Origin: Eledone cirrhosa | Taxonomy: Eukaryota > Mollusca > Cephalopoda > Octopoda > Eledonidae | DNA length: 64,000 nucleotides | Direction of reading: 5' to 3' | NCBI GenBank assembly: GCA_964016885.1 | Contig: OZ024743.1 | Location: 18,052,499-18,116,498 of the forward strand | Shown: one piece after another, positions 40,451 through 52,186 of the stretch | Numbering within the stretch: position 1 is the stretch's first letter | Layout: each line of letters starts with the position of its first letter | Notes under the pieces: generated by a model | Database searches by the model: none | Told to the model about the DNA's origin: nothing | The model's input: only the letters and a program-made list of their open reading frames with translations | Program-made: the position numbers and the translations under genes

Positions 40451-41568
40451 TTACTTTATTTTGTCGCGTTTTATCCTTATCCGCCAAGGGGTAATCATTT
40501 CGTGTTACCACTTCTAGAACGAGTGTCAACCAAGACTAGAGGGGTCGTTCTCCCCTAGAGACATGGCTATTCCCCGCCGGCCGCCATCCCGGTATTTCTT
40601 GGTCACGGGGTTTTCTTTTTGTTGTTTTTTTTAAATTGTTATTATCATGAGTGGTTCATTAATGTGAGCATTGCGTGGCTTAAGAATGAAATTATTAATA
40701 ATTGTCTCCACTCCAGGCACAAGGCCAGCAATCACCCAGTGCATTACAATAATATAATATACTTTTTGTTGTAGTTGGCTGTTATTGTTGTTGGCTATGT
40801 CGGTTGTGGTGCCGGGGCTTTTTATATTGTTGGTGAGGAAGGGGTGAGCCAGCAGTCCCATAATTGTTGATGTAGACGTTTGGCCGGTGGGTGGCACGGT
40901 CACCAAGTCAATCTATTTATATCTTTTGCTAGCCTCTCTCTTGTCTAGTGCTACCGCCACCTTCCCTTTTCTCTCTCAAGTTAACAGGGGAATAGTGTCA
41001 GTAGCATTGAATGAGTGGTGGCGGCGTTGATGGTGTGGTGGGGTGGTGGAAGCGGTGGTGTTGTGGTTACTGATATAGTATCTATGAGTTTGTGTTCGTA
41101 TGTTTAATATATATTTTTATTATATTTTGTGTTGACATATTCCCGTAAAATTTGAATTAAACATTTTTTTAAATTTGAGACAATAATAATAGTAATTATT
41201 ATTATGATGCTGGTGAAATTGCCGTTATCTGGCTGTTATAGTTAGTGTGATGGGATAGGTAGTGTATCAAGTTTCTGGTGTTGGTGAAATTGAAATTGCT
41301 GCTGTTCTATATAGTGTAGACAGAGGGTGTTTTGTTCCATTTATAACCATTTTCTTTTTTTGAATACAAAATATATAATACAGAATTGAATATTTGAGCG
41401 ATACAACAATATAATATGGATCCGAAACTTTATGGGACCTCATTCGGTGCCTTTATGCAACATTTGTGCTAAGAATTGTTCTTTCACAATTGATTTAAAT
41501 ATGTTAAAAATCAAAAAACTTACGGGAGCAATTTCGTGACGTTCTACCCCCTCGTGCGTCTTCTTCCC
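40451..41568 (-). promoter_or_regulatory. Dong-2 5'UTR, putative internal promoter
   Basis: LINE 5'UTRs of this kind must carry their own promoter. It shares blocks with Dong-1 5'UTRs: TAGTGCTACCGCCACCTTCC (Dong-1 at 20190), TGTTGACATATT, AATTGCCGTTATCTGGCTGTT and the terminal CGTGCGTCTTCTTCCC. No core promoter motif can be called with confidence. Confidence 0.5.
40690..40746 (-). mobile_element. SINE 3' fragment inside Dong-2 5'UTR
   Basis: The reverse complement reads GTAATGCACTGGGTGATTG, then CTGGCCTTGTGCCTGGAGT and ACAATTATT, which is the SINE 3' end. It is the only minus-strand SINE in the window. Confidence 0.7.
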
Positions 41569-41596
41569 TTATTATTATTATTATTATTATTATTAT
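41569..41596 (+). repeat. (ATT)n between Dong-2 and Tx1 copy 2
   Basis: Nine units joining the 5' end of a minus-strand Dong-2 to the 5' end of a plus-strand Tx1-like element, so the two elements are head to head across the repeat. Confidence 0.95.
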
Positions 41597-41740
41597 GGCC
41601 GCACATGTGTGAAGACAGACAAGTCTGCGGGGAAAAGGTTCGTAGCTTTAAGCTGTTTTAAAGTGTCTTTTTTTTTGTATTTTCTTGTCATTATTGAAAC
41701 TTAAGGTACACATCTTGATTTAAAGAGCGGGATACCTCTC

Positions 41741-41767
41741 AATATTCGGGCTTTAAGCCCGAATATT
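41741..41767 (+). other. Perfect inverted repeat before ORF1
   Basis: AATATTCGGGCTT (41741-41753), one T, then AAGCCCGAATATT. Thirteen-base arms without mismatch, 58 bases before the ORF1 ATG. In RNA it could form a tight hairpin in the 5'UTR. Confidence 0.7.
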
Positions 41768-41824
41768 CAGATTTATTTTTTAAAATCTTCGAAAAAAAAA
41801 TCGCTTCCCCACCAAAAGAAAATT

Positions 41825-43803
41825 ATGGAAATGTTCGACCTTGAAACGGTAAACAACGTTCAGGTCAAAAGTTTAAAGGCAGCCACTGCAGATTTCACCA
41901 CGACTACGACGGCTACAGTCATGCCTGTCATCCACTCTACTGAATGTGAAGGCAAAACTAAAAAGCTACCATCACAACCCTCTGCCATAGCAGCAGTATC
42001 ATCTGAAAACGACATCACCACCACCGCCACCACCACCACCACCACAACAACAACTCAGAGCAATAACGACAAAAACACCGACAGCTTCAATGTAAACAAG
42101 GATGGCGGTGGCAACAGCAAGAATGACAACAACAACAATAAGAGCATCAGAAACACCACATTTGCTGCAGCAGCAGCAGCAGCAAAAACAAAGCGCTTAT
42201 TGAATATCGATATTGATATTAGCGATAAAGACGAACAGTTGGCCAAAGCGTGGAGGCTAATTAAACGGGAGAAGTCCTGGGCAAACCTGACCATCCCGGA
42301 CGAAGCAATAGCGGCCATGCAAAGGAGGACGGTGCTCTTTCGATGTATTTCGGTGCAGACACGAAAAGTGGAACTTGCGAGCCAAGCAGAGGTAGAGGCT
42401 GCTTTGGAGTACATCGGAAGTAACATAGAGTACAAAGCAAGAGGCAAACAGTTCGGTACCATCTCGGTACTGTTCAAATCCGAGGACCTCGCTATTAAGC
42501 ACTCGGTGATCCCCTGCAGAACGGAACGCATTATCATGCATCCGTCCTATATGGGTAAAAGGACAGTGAAGGTACGCATTCCCAGCATCCCACCAGGAAT
42601 GAACATATGGTGGCTGCTGGGATGCGTAATCGAGGAGGAGACAGACACCACCCTCCTGGACATCAAAAGGACAGAGAGAGAAGACTGGTCCGGAATGGAT
42701 TTGGAGATTCTTCTCCAAATGAAACCGGAGGATATAAATAACATCCCAGATTTTGCCCGCCTGCAGGACGGGACAACAATCCAACTAATGATTGACGGAA
42801 GAAGGCCACGTTGCTTCGTTTGCGGGGAAGCCACGCATCTTCAAGCCTTCTGCCCTCAGCGCAAAAATGCAGGGTGTCGCAAACCTCCTTTGTTGCCAAC
42901 GCCAGTGTCAGCACGGAAAGCTGCACCACCACCACCACCAAAAACAACATCAACAAAAACACGGACACCAACATCAAAAGCAGCCGGATCACCACCAACA
43001 CCAAAACCAATCCAAGGAGAAAACGAGGAAAGCTCTCCCACTCCCCCTACCCCCAACTATATACATAGACGAAAAAAAAATAAACGCACACACAGACACA
43101 GAGACACTCACAGACACAGACCCTTTGTCTTCCAGCAACGAAGATGGAGGAAAACCCAAAAGTGCAAAAAAACAGAGAAAACTCACAAAAAAAAAAAAAG
43201 CCCCAACAAAACACAAAAACACACACAACAAAAAATACAGACACCACTAACGCAGACACTTCCCCAATAACATCAGCACCATCAGCAACATCGACACCAC
43301 CTCCACAATCCCCGAAACGCAAACAACCTAAACAAACACAAGTACAAATAAACACACAAATACCTGAAATTGCAGACACCACACCTACAACAAACATAGA
43401 CATACCCGAAACAACACCACCAAAACCATCGCCACCACCTTCACCAAAACGAAAACAAATAAAACCACACCAACAACATGTTAAAAACTTCGTGCTTGTC
43501 AGAAGGGCCAACGATAAACTGATGGCCCTCTTAGCGCGAAGCGAGGACATTCAAACAGAGGGGGAGATTTTTGAAATGAGCACATTTTGCGTGCCAGAAG
43601 ATTTGCTTCTGGTCCGAATGTCACTCAATTCCTTCAAAGAAATTCGAGAGAGCTTTCCTCAAGACGTGGGAAACCCGAATGTGAAACCCACATCAAGACT
43701 TTTAAAGGGGTTCCCAAAAGAAACCCCACCAACCATGGAGGTCGAACCACCCGACCTTCACAAGACCCGGGAGGTAAGTAAACCTTCCCCCTCTCTCTCT
43801 TAG
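41825..43803 (+). pseudogene. Tx1-like ORF1, copy 2 (one frame break)
   Basis: First frame 41825-43270 (481 residues): acidic start MEMFDLETVN, T- and N-rich low-complexity region, polyalanine (FAAAAAAAK), RRM-like domain about residues 155-275 (TVLFRCISVQTRKVEL ... KVRIPSIPPGMNIWW), CCHC knuckle CFVCGEATHLQAFC about residue 335, then a P/T/K-rich region. A shift near the A-run at 43187-43199 moves the meaningful frame to 43144-43803, whose end has a conserved-looking segment (HVKNFVLVRRANDKLMALL). The last codons run GTAAGT ... TAG before ORF2. A nucleic-acid chaperone role is inferred from the family. Confidence 0.8.
43774..43803 (+). promoter_or_regulatory. Possible 30-nt intron or reinitiation signal, ORF1/ORF2 junction
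   Basis: GAG|GTAAGT donor-like sequence, a pyrimidine tract CCTTCCCCCTCTCTCTCT and TAG at 43801-43803 that is both the ORF1 stop and an acceptor-like end. Its removal would be a multiple of three and would join ORF1 to ORF2 in frame. Thirty bases is very short for an animal intron, so a cis signal for reinitiation at the ATG ten bases downstream is equally possible. Confidence 0.35.
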
Positions 43804-43812
43804 CTTACCAAT

Positions 43813-46800
43813 ATGGCCATATTAAGAGTAGGAAGTTTAAATGTTCGCGGCCTCGGGTCACCCTGGAAGCAGGGTCGCCTGCTCAACGACCTCCGGTCGC
43901 TGGAAATGGATGTGATTGCCGTAAGCGAGACCAGAATTTCCGACACGCGTGCACTAGCACCCATTTTCGACGACTATCAGATCTTCGCATCTGTTAGCAG
44001 GCCGGGAATGGGGGGTGGGTGGCAGTGCTGTTTAGGAAAAGACTGGATCTCGAGGTAAGGTCGATCTTCCGGGACCCGGACGGTAATTTGGTGGTCTTGG
44101 ATGTGAGCAGTAGCGAAGGTGGTGCCTTTAGACTGCTGGCTGTCTACGCCCCTACAGGGGCCGGACGACCTGACTTCTTTAGGCGCCTGGAGACCTTTCT
44201 GGGTACGTCTCGCCCTTTACTGTTAACGGGGGACCAGAATGGCATCTTAGACGCACGCTGGGATTGTGTGGGAGTAGCCGATAGGAGCGGGGGGTGCAAA
44301 AGCCTCAAGCACCTACTCAGCCAGTTCCAACTGTCTGACAGGTATCGACTAGACTTCCCCAATGTGCCAGTATGGATATGGACCAACCGAATGGGGTCAT
44401 CGTATATAGACAGAATCTTCATTAGGAAAATAGATAGAAATAGTGTGGGCTGTCCGCTTTTTAAAACGGTCGCCTATTCAGATCACAAATTTGTGATCTG
44501 TACGGTCGACCTAAATAAAACGCGTAGGTTAGGACCCGGTTACTGGAAGCTGAACATGTCATTTCCGGCACGTAAGGCTTACAGGGACCGAGTCAATAAG
44601 TTAGTTAAGCAAAAGTTGACAGGGGGGATATCAACAACAGATGGTGGGGGGCTCTCAAAAGAGAGATTAGAGTAACTTCGATAGAGTTCAGCAAAGAACT
44701 AGCGTTAGAGAAAAATAGAAAGGAGGGGGAGCTGGTAGATAAGTTAGACGAGGCTATTTGTAGTGGCATCGCAACTGACGTGCTAGCGGCGAGAATGACA
44801 TTAGATCATTTCTTCAATGCCAAACATGAAGGTTGCATTGTCAGAGCTAAGGCGCGTGCGCTGAGAAACGAGGGAACTAAAGCTGTTCGATGGGCCCGGG
44901 TGGCGGAGGCGCAGCGTGGTAATAAAACCACAATTCGGTCTATGGCGGACCGAGACGGACACGAGATAAGCGATTCCAAGCGGATGTTTGAGGCCTTTCG
45001 CCAGCACTTTGCTCGGTTGTTCGGGGAGAGTGGCGGGTCAGAGAGAGTAGCGGATTTCAGTCCCTACCTTGACGGCCTGCCGCGCATCTCGACGGTCGAC
45101 GCTGAGCGCTGCGAAAGGCCGATTACTTCAGCCGAAATTCAGGACGCCCTTGTCGGCTGCATGAGGCGCAAGTCACCCGGTTTGGATGGCCTGCCCTACG
45201 AGCTTTACGTAAATATGCCAGACTTGTTCTCCGAACTCCTCGAAGCACTCTACTGTAACTGGCAGCAGAATGGGAGTATTCCCAATTCTGTGAGCAGGGG
45301 AGTGGTGACGCTGATAAGGAAAGACGAGAACAAGAGGGATACATTAGACAACTTCAGGCCCATAACTCTGCTCAACACAGAGTTTAAGATTTTGGCCAAG
45401 GTGTTAGCAAAGAGATTGGCGCTTGTCGTCGAGGATTTGGTTGGGGAGGCGCAAACTTGCGCAATCCCAGCCAGGTCCATACACGACAATCTCCACCTCA
45501 TGCGATACATCATAGAGAGGGTACGGTGTAAACCTGGCTTCGGTGGGGCACTGATCAATTTAGATCAATCGAAAGCATTCGATAGGGTCGACCATCGGTA
45601 TCTGGAGTTTGTCCTCAAAGCAGCTGGCTTCGGCCCTGTCTTTAGAAGCTGGATCGTTGCAATGCACAGCGCACACGCTCGGAGGTCAAGGTTAATGGCC
45701 ATCTCTCGGAACCATTTCGGCTCTCCCGATCGGTCCGTCAAGGGTGCCCTCTCTCTTCCCTTCTGTACGTATTGACTCTCGAGCCTTTACTGCGGAAGCT
45801 GGAGCTGTTGCAGGGCATCCCGCTCGAATCGGGACGTGGAAAGGCGGTGTCGGCTTATGCGGACGACATCACCGTGATGGTGTCGAACACTTCAGAAATC
45901 GAGGTGGTCGGCACCTTATTGAAGGAATATGAAAGGTTGACAGGAGCCAAAATTAACCCGGAAAAGTCGGTGGGCTTGCAGCTCGGAACCTGGAGAGGCA
46001 AGCCCATGCCGTCCAAGAGCGTCGTGGGGCACTGGACGGACGGACCAGTAAAGTTGCTCGGGGTTTGGTTCGGACCAGACCTCCAGGTGGAAAAGAATTG
46101 GGACGAGGTAACGAGCAGAGTAGCCAGTCTCACCCAAAAATGGGCTGGAATGAAGCTATCACTGAAAGGTCGCGCGGACGTGGCGAATGCGTACATCGCG
46201 TCCGTTATCTATTACCGCCTAACCGTCGTGCCTTGCCCCCGTCCGCGCCTCGTCAAGTTGGAACGGCTCCTCTTCAAATTCTTGTGGAGGGGACAAGTTC
46301 CGTTGGTGAGGCGGTCCATCTGCTGCCAGCACCCTCTACGCGGAGGGCTGGGCATGCCGTGGCTAATGATGCGCAGACATGCGTTGAGGCTGCGACAACT
46401 CCAGATATTCTGCCTCAATGGTGAACAGGTGTGGTCGCCGTTTATCAGACGGGCCTTTCCGCAGCTCATTTCTTTGACTGAGCTGCAGTCCTGGGTCAAG
46501 AAGAGACCGAGACTGGGTGACTGGCACCTGGAATGTTGCCAGGCACTCACTGCCCTCTACCAAGCGGGCAATGCGATCAGTGGAACTTCCACTCTCGAGT
46601 TCTATAGAGGATTAGTGGTGGGCAAGTGCGATGACGCACTCGGAGAAGCGTTGGGCCTCGACGAAGTCGAACTGACCAGTCTGTACCGGAGGACTTTTGA
46701 GCCGGGGATGATGGACAATTTCCAGAAATCCCTCGCTTGGCAGTGCTACCGGGGGGCACTGCCGGTTCGGGATAAACTCTACAGGCACGGAAGTGCTGTC

Positions 46801-47226
46801 AGACGGACCTGCCCAAGATGCGCACAGAACGACGAAACCGTTCTGCACGCACTTGTGCAATGTCCGTGCATTACTGACTTGTGGAGTTATGTCGAACAGC
46901 TACTGTCGCGTGTGGAACGAATCCGGTTATCGGCCGAGTCCATAGTGAAGATCGAGCCGCCACCTTCCTTAAGTCAGGAAGAGCAGGACATTTTCCTCTG
47001 TCTAGTGGCAGTTGCGAAAGAGATTATATGGTGGACCAGGTTGAAAGGACTAAAGACAGACACTTTTCTCTTCGGCCAATCCCTCATCAACTTCTTCAAG
47101 TTTCACCTGGAAAGGAGGGTGAGGGTGGAGAGAAAAGTGCTGCCCCCCAGTACATTTGCTAAAAGGTGGGTGAATGTGGCGAGAATGGCTCGTGTGAATG
47201 GGCCTACTCTGACCATGCGCCTATAG
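43813..47226 (+). pseudogene. Tx1-like ORF2, copy 2: APE endonuclease-RT-CCHC, three frameshifts
   Basis: About 1137 codons. Endonuclease: GSLNVRG, VSETR, GDQN (usually GDWN; D and N kept) at about 44227 and SDHKF at about 44478. RT: SPGLDGLPYELY (45176), ITLLNTEFKILAKVLA (45362), LDQSKAFDRVD (45563), YADD (45856-45867) and LLGVWFGPD (46056). C-terminal CCHC CPRCAQNDETVLHALVQC at about 46811-46862. Frames change at about 44011-44050 (a G-rich run), 44646-44675 (G6) and 45700-45775. All catalytic residues except the W-to-Q change are present, so damage is recent or partly sequencing error at G runs. Confidence 0.85.
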
Positions 47227-47501
47227 GCTGGCTAACTTGAGGAGAGGGGTGCTCTCCTGTGTGCCCTAGAAGCGCAGGGTGGTTCAGGATTGGTGGGGTA
47301 CCCGAATCACCCCAGGGTCGTCCAACCCCTATCGGGGAATTTATTTTGTTATATGTTGCATAGTTTATTTTATATTTTTATATTTTCATTGTTAAATTAG
47401 TCTTGCCATTGTGCACTTTTACTCGACCTTATTGTAAACCCCCACTGGCCCTGTCTTTGTATTGTCCCCTACATGTCGGCCCTTGTGGCTAATAAATGAA
47501 A

Positions 47502-47503
<2 letters not shown>

Positions 47504-47558
<55 letters not shown>
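47504..47558 (+). repeat. (ATT)n after Tx1 copy 2
   Basis: About 18 pure units, the 3' junction of a Tx1-like element and the left flank of a SINE. Confidence 0.95.
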
Positions 47559-47559
<1 letters not shown>

Positions 47560-47744
47560 GGGCGGTGGATTGGCAGTATCAGTAGAGAGTCGGACACCAT
47601 GCTTTCCAGCATAGTTACGTCCCTTTACGGTCTGAGTTCAAATCAGGCCGAGGTTAACTTTGCCTTTCATCCTTACGGGGTCGATAAAATAAAGTACCAG
47701 TAATGTACTGGTTAATTGCTGGCCTTGTGCCAAAAGTAGAAACA
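47559..47744 (+). mobile_element. tRNA-derived SINE, full length
   Basis: Starts AGGGCGGTGGATTGGCAGTA, B-box-like GAGTTCAAATCAGG, central CCTTTCATCCTTACGGGGTC, ends GTAGAAACAATT then (ATT)n. (ATT)n lies on both sides. Confidence 0.88.
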
Positions 47745-47768
47745 ATTATTATTATTATTATTATTATT

Positions 47769-49870
47769 GTTCTTTGAGTTTCACTTATTCATGTTATTTA
47801 ACTGGAAAGTTTGTTGAAATGAATATCAAGCCATTACCTGCAGCCCTAAATATTCAGGACGTATCGGAGGGTTTTTGCTGTTCCCAGCAAGCATGCCTTT
47901 TGAAGAGTTCCAAAAAGCGGGGCGGGACCAATTTTCTTTAACCATCGCTGGAAACTCTTTGAGATAGTACCTAGTGCGCCTATGACAATCGGGACCACTT
48001 TGACTTCATAGCAGTTCCATATCCTTTTTACCTCCCAATTTAAGTCCTAGTATCGGTTAATTTTCTCCCTCTCCTTCTCTCGCACTCTCGTGTCGAATGG
48101 ACAGGCTACATCCACAATCAGGTACGATCTTTTTCCCTTGTCCAAAACCACCAGGTCATGTCTATTGTCTTCCAGTTGCTTGTCCATCTGTATCCTAAAA
48201 TCCCACAGCACCTTCACCTGATCGTTTTCCCTCACCGACTCTGGCTTATGCTCATACCACTTCTCAGAATGTGGTAAATTGTTTACTTTGCACAGGTGCC
48301 AGTGGATCCTCCTGCCCATCACATCATGTCTCCAGCATTTATAGTAAGTCTGAGCAGAGATCTTTAAACTCGGATACAATGTGAGCCACAGACTGCTCTC
48401 TCTCTCCACAGATCCTACACAATGGGCTATCCTCCTCCTTGTAAATATGGTGTTTCAGCCACTTCGTTCCTCTTGTGGAACATGTTGTAGATAGTGAATA
48501 GCTTCCTAGTCTTCCTATCCATTTCTTTGTGTTCAGCAACATTCCATCTCAGAATTCCCGCACTGTACCTAATAATAGACACAGCTCGGGAATTTACTGC
48601 ACTTATTTTATTCCTACTGTTCAGATGTGACATTAATACGCTCCTTACTCGTTGTATTCAGATCTTATCAATTCCTTCATTTTTTTGTGCCTGATTTCAT
48701 CAGCCTCCAGAACATCTAAATATTTGTATCCCACTTCAGCGTCAATTTCCTTTATCATCTCACCTGTTGGTACCTAGATTCCGTTCCTTCTACTCAATTT
48801 ACCACTCTTCATCACAAGGACTCCACACTTACTAATACCAAATTGCATACATATATTATTGCTGAAAATACGGACAGTGTCAACAAACACATCCAACTGC
48901 TTCTCACTCTTCACGAAGAGCTTAAGATCTTCCATGAAGAGTAGGTGATTGATGGTAAGCTCTCCCTTTCCCATTTTGTATCCTGCTCTCACTTTTCGTA
49001 CTATAAGGGTCAGGGGCATCAGGGCAAGGACAAACAACAGAGGGGACAAACTATCTCCATGGAAAATACCTCTCTTGATCCTCACGCCTCCCAAGGATTC
49101 TCCGCCCCATGTTAACACTGTTTTCCAGGACTTCAAACTTTTGCTCAACAATTTTCTGATGTTATCTGCCAGCCTGAAGATCGCTAGGCTTTTGGTTATC
49201 CGATAATGAGGTACCATGTCGAATGCATTTTTGTAGTCTATCCTCCCATGTCAAGAAAAGTGTGTCTCCTCATGCAATTCCTCAGTACCATCTGATCAAT
49301 AATTAACTGGACCGTGTACCACGGGACTTGTTTCGGCATCCTCTCTGTTCGTCCGGTAACAAGTTGTTTGTGTCTAGGTGATGGTAGATTTCCTCAGACA
49401 TAATACTTGTCAACAGTTTCCACATTACGGACAGACATGTGATAGGTCTATAGTTGGTAACATCATTACCCTTGATTCGGTCTTTAATTATCAGAACTGT
49501 GGTACCTTCTGTCAACCATTCTGGTACCTCACTTGACATGAAGCAGTCATTGAACATGGTTGTCAGTTTCGGGTGGAGGGATGTTATATTGTTAATCCAA
49601 TACCCATGCACACCATCTGGGCCTGGTGATTTCCAGTTGGTTAATTTTTGGCCTGCCCCTTAAGAGTTTCAACTGTGATACTCAAATAAGTTTGTTGGTG
49701 TGCCTGTTCACTAATCTCCTTCTGTACTGTTTCAATCCACACTGCCTAGTCATTATGTTTAACATCCTGCTCCCATATTCCTCTCCAGAATGATTTAGTT
49801 TGTTCCCCCTCAGGGATCAAGTCGTTACCTCTTTCTTTCCCTTCAAGCTGTCCAAACAGCATCTTCTGGT
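47769..49870 (-). pseudogene. Dong-1 LINE, 5'-truncated with internal deletion
   Basis: Older subtype 1b copy (3' end GTTCTTTGAGTTTCACTTATTC). Coding order from the minus 5' side: RT fragments 49611-49303 and 49217-48774 (MEDLKLF instead of MDDLKLF, so the first catalytic Asp is lost), a thumb piece 48633-48427, then the CCHC and endonuclease 48542-48047. A deletion of roughly 450 bp at about 48468 joins TIYNMFHKR to KWLKHH. Truncated at CTTCTGGTT. Confidence 0.85.
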
Positions 49871-49887
49871 TATTATTATTATTATTG

Positions 49888-52171
49888 TTATTACTCTTTG
49901 AGTCTCAGTCATTGATGTTAGATAACTGGAAGGTTTGTTGAGATGAATATCAAGCCACTACCTGCAGCCTCAGATATTCAGGACGTATGGGAGGGTTCTT
50001 GCTGTTCCCAGCAAGCATGCTTTTGAAGCGTTCCAAAAAAGCGTGAAGGGGCCAATTTTCTTTAACCATCCCTGGAAACTTTTTGAGATAGTCCCTAGTG
50101 CGCCTATAACAATCGGGATCACTTTGAGTTCATGGCAGTTCCAAATCCTTTTTACCTCCCACTTTAAGTCCTGGTATCGGTTAATTTTCTCCCTCTCCTT
50201 CTCTTGCACTCTCGTGTCGAATGGGCAGGCCACATCCACAATCAGGCACGATCTTTTTTCTTTGTCCAAAACCACCAGGTCAGGTCAATTGTGTTCCAGT
50301 TTCTTGTCCGTCTCTATCCTAAAATCACACAGCACCTTCACCTAATCGTTTTCTATCACCGCCTCTGGCTTATGCTCATACCACTTCTCAGAATGTGGTA
50401 AATTGTTTACTTTGCATAGGTGCCAGTGGATCACCCTGCCCATCACATCATGTCTCCAGCCCTTATAGTGAGTCAGGGCTAGGTGTTTACACTCGGATAC
50501 AATGTGAGCCACAGTCTCCTCTCTCTCTCCACAGATCATGCACAGTGGGCTAGCCTCCTCCTTGTAAATGTGGTGTTTCAACCACTTCGTTTTGATGGCT
50601 TGCTCCTGCGCAGCCATTAACATTCCTTCTGTAGCCTTTTTAAGGTCTCCTCTTTTCAACCAGTTCCATGTCTGTGGATCTCTAAATTCAGTTTTCTCAA
50701 AGAAGGTACTATGAAGGGATTTTTCCTGAAGGTTGCTCTTTCTCCTTGATGTTATTTCCTCCTTGGACATCCCCTGGCCTATTGTCCCCTCCTTCAGTAC
50801 AGCTCTGAGCATTGGATCCTTACTATCAGTCACGTATTTGTGTAGGTTGTTTTTCTCCATCTGAACACAGTCCTCTATGCTGGTAATACCTCTTCCACCC
50901 TCAGATCTCCTTAAGTAGAGTCTATCGACATCACTCCTCTTGTGGAACATGTTGTAGATAGTCAATAGCTTCCTAGTCTTCCTATCCATTTCTTTTTGTT
51001 CAGCAACATTCCATCTCAGAATTCCCGCACTGTACCTAATAATAGACACAGCTCGGGAATTTACTGCACTTATGGCATTCCTACTGTTCAGATGTGACTT
51101 TAATACGCTCCTTACTCTCCGAAGGTATTCAGTTCTTATCAATTCCTTCATTTTTTTTGTTCTTGATGTCATCAGCCTCCAGAACGCCCAAATACTTGTA
51201 TCCTTCTTCAGAGTCAATTTCCTTTATCATCTCACCTGTTGGTATCTGGATTCCGTTACTTCTGCTCAACTTACCCGTCCTCATCACAATGACTCCACAC
51301 TTACTAATACCAAATTGCATACATATATCATTGCTGAAAATAGGGACAGTGTCAACAAGCACATCCAACTCCTTCTCACTCTTCCCGAAGAGCTTAAGAT
51401 CGTCCATGAAGATAGGTGATTGATGGTAAGCCCTCCCTTTCCCAACCTGTATCCTGCTCTCACTTTACGCAGTACACTGATCAGGGGCATCAGGGCAAGG
51501 ACAAACAACAGACGGGACAGACTATCTCCCTGGAAGATACCTCTCTTGATCTTCACGCTTCCCAAGGATTCTCCAGTTGATGTTAACTCTGTTTACCAGG
51601 ACTTCATACTCCTGTCCAGCAACTGTCTGATGTTATCTGCCACCTTGAAGATCTCCAGGCTTTTGGTGATCCAAGAATGAGGCACCATGTCAAATGCCTT
51701 TTTGTAGTATATCCATCCCATGTCTAGACCAGTGTGTCTCCTCTTGCAATTCCTCATTACCATCTTATCAATAAGTAACTGGTCCTTTGTACCACATGAC
51801 TTCTTTCGGCATCCTTTCTGTTCGTCCGGCAACAAGTTGTTTGTGTGGAGGTGATGGTAGATTTCCTCAGACATAATGCTTGTCAACAGTTTCCACATTA
51901 CGGACAGACATGTGATAGGTCTATAGTTGGTAACATCAATACCCTTGATTCGGTCTTTCAGTATCAGAACTGTGGTACCCTTTGTCAACCACTCTGGTAC
52001 CTCACCTGACATCAAGCAGTCATTGAACATGGTTGTCAGTTTCGGGTGGAAGGATGTTATGTTTTTAATCCAATACCCCTGCACACCATCTGGGCCTGGT
52101 GATTTCCAGTTGGTTAGTTTTTTGGCCTGCCCCTTAAGACTTTCAACTGTGATACTCAAATCAGTTTGTTT
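49888..52171 (-). pseudogene. Dong-1 LINE, 5'-truncated, subtype 1b
   Basis: RT frames 52216-51593 (SPGPDGVQGYW, IYYKKAFDMVPHSW with motif A IDY changed to IYY) and 51565-51129 (MDDLKLFGKSE). The thumb and CCHC region is 51217-50342, where the finger reads CMICGEREETVAHIVSEC. The endonuclease is 50275-49970. Breaks near 51580, 51410, 51170 and 50342. Truncated at TCAGTTTGTT against (ATT)n. Confidence 0.87.
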
Positions 52172-52186
52172 ATTATTATTAATATT

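Larger units (their letters stand above)
36660..41568 (-). mobile_element. Dong-2 LINE, full length with intact ORF
   Basis: About 4.9 kb between (ATT)n tracts. 3'UTR 36660-36799, one ORF 40450-36800, 5'UTR 40451-41568. From about 40900 to 41568 the 5'UTR is clearly homologous to that of Dong-1, although the ORF and 3'UTR belong to a different family. A minus-strand SINE piece sits in the 5'UTR at about 40690-40745. Confidence 0.9.
41597..47503 (+). mobile_element. Tx1-like LINE, copy 2 (full length, least decayed)
   Basis: 5' end GGCCGCACATGTGTG, 5'UTR 41597-41824, ORF1 41825-43803, ORF2 43813-47226, 3'UTR with CTAATAAATGAAATC before (ATT)n. A different family from copies 1 and 3: the proteins align throughout but differ at many positions. 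Confidence 0.88.

Noticed and set aside
41860..43550. Minus-strand V/L/G-rich frames opposite Tx1 ORF1
   Set aside because: Antisense shadows of T-, P- and K-rich low-complexity coding sequence.
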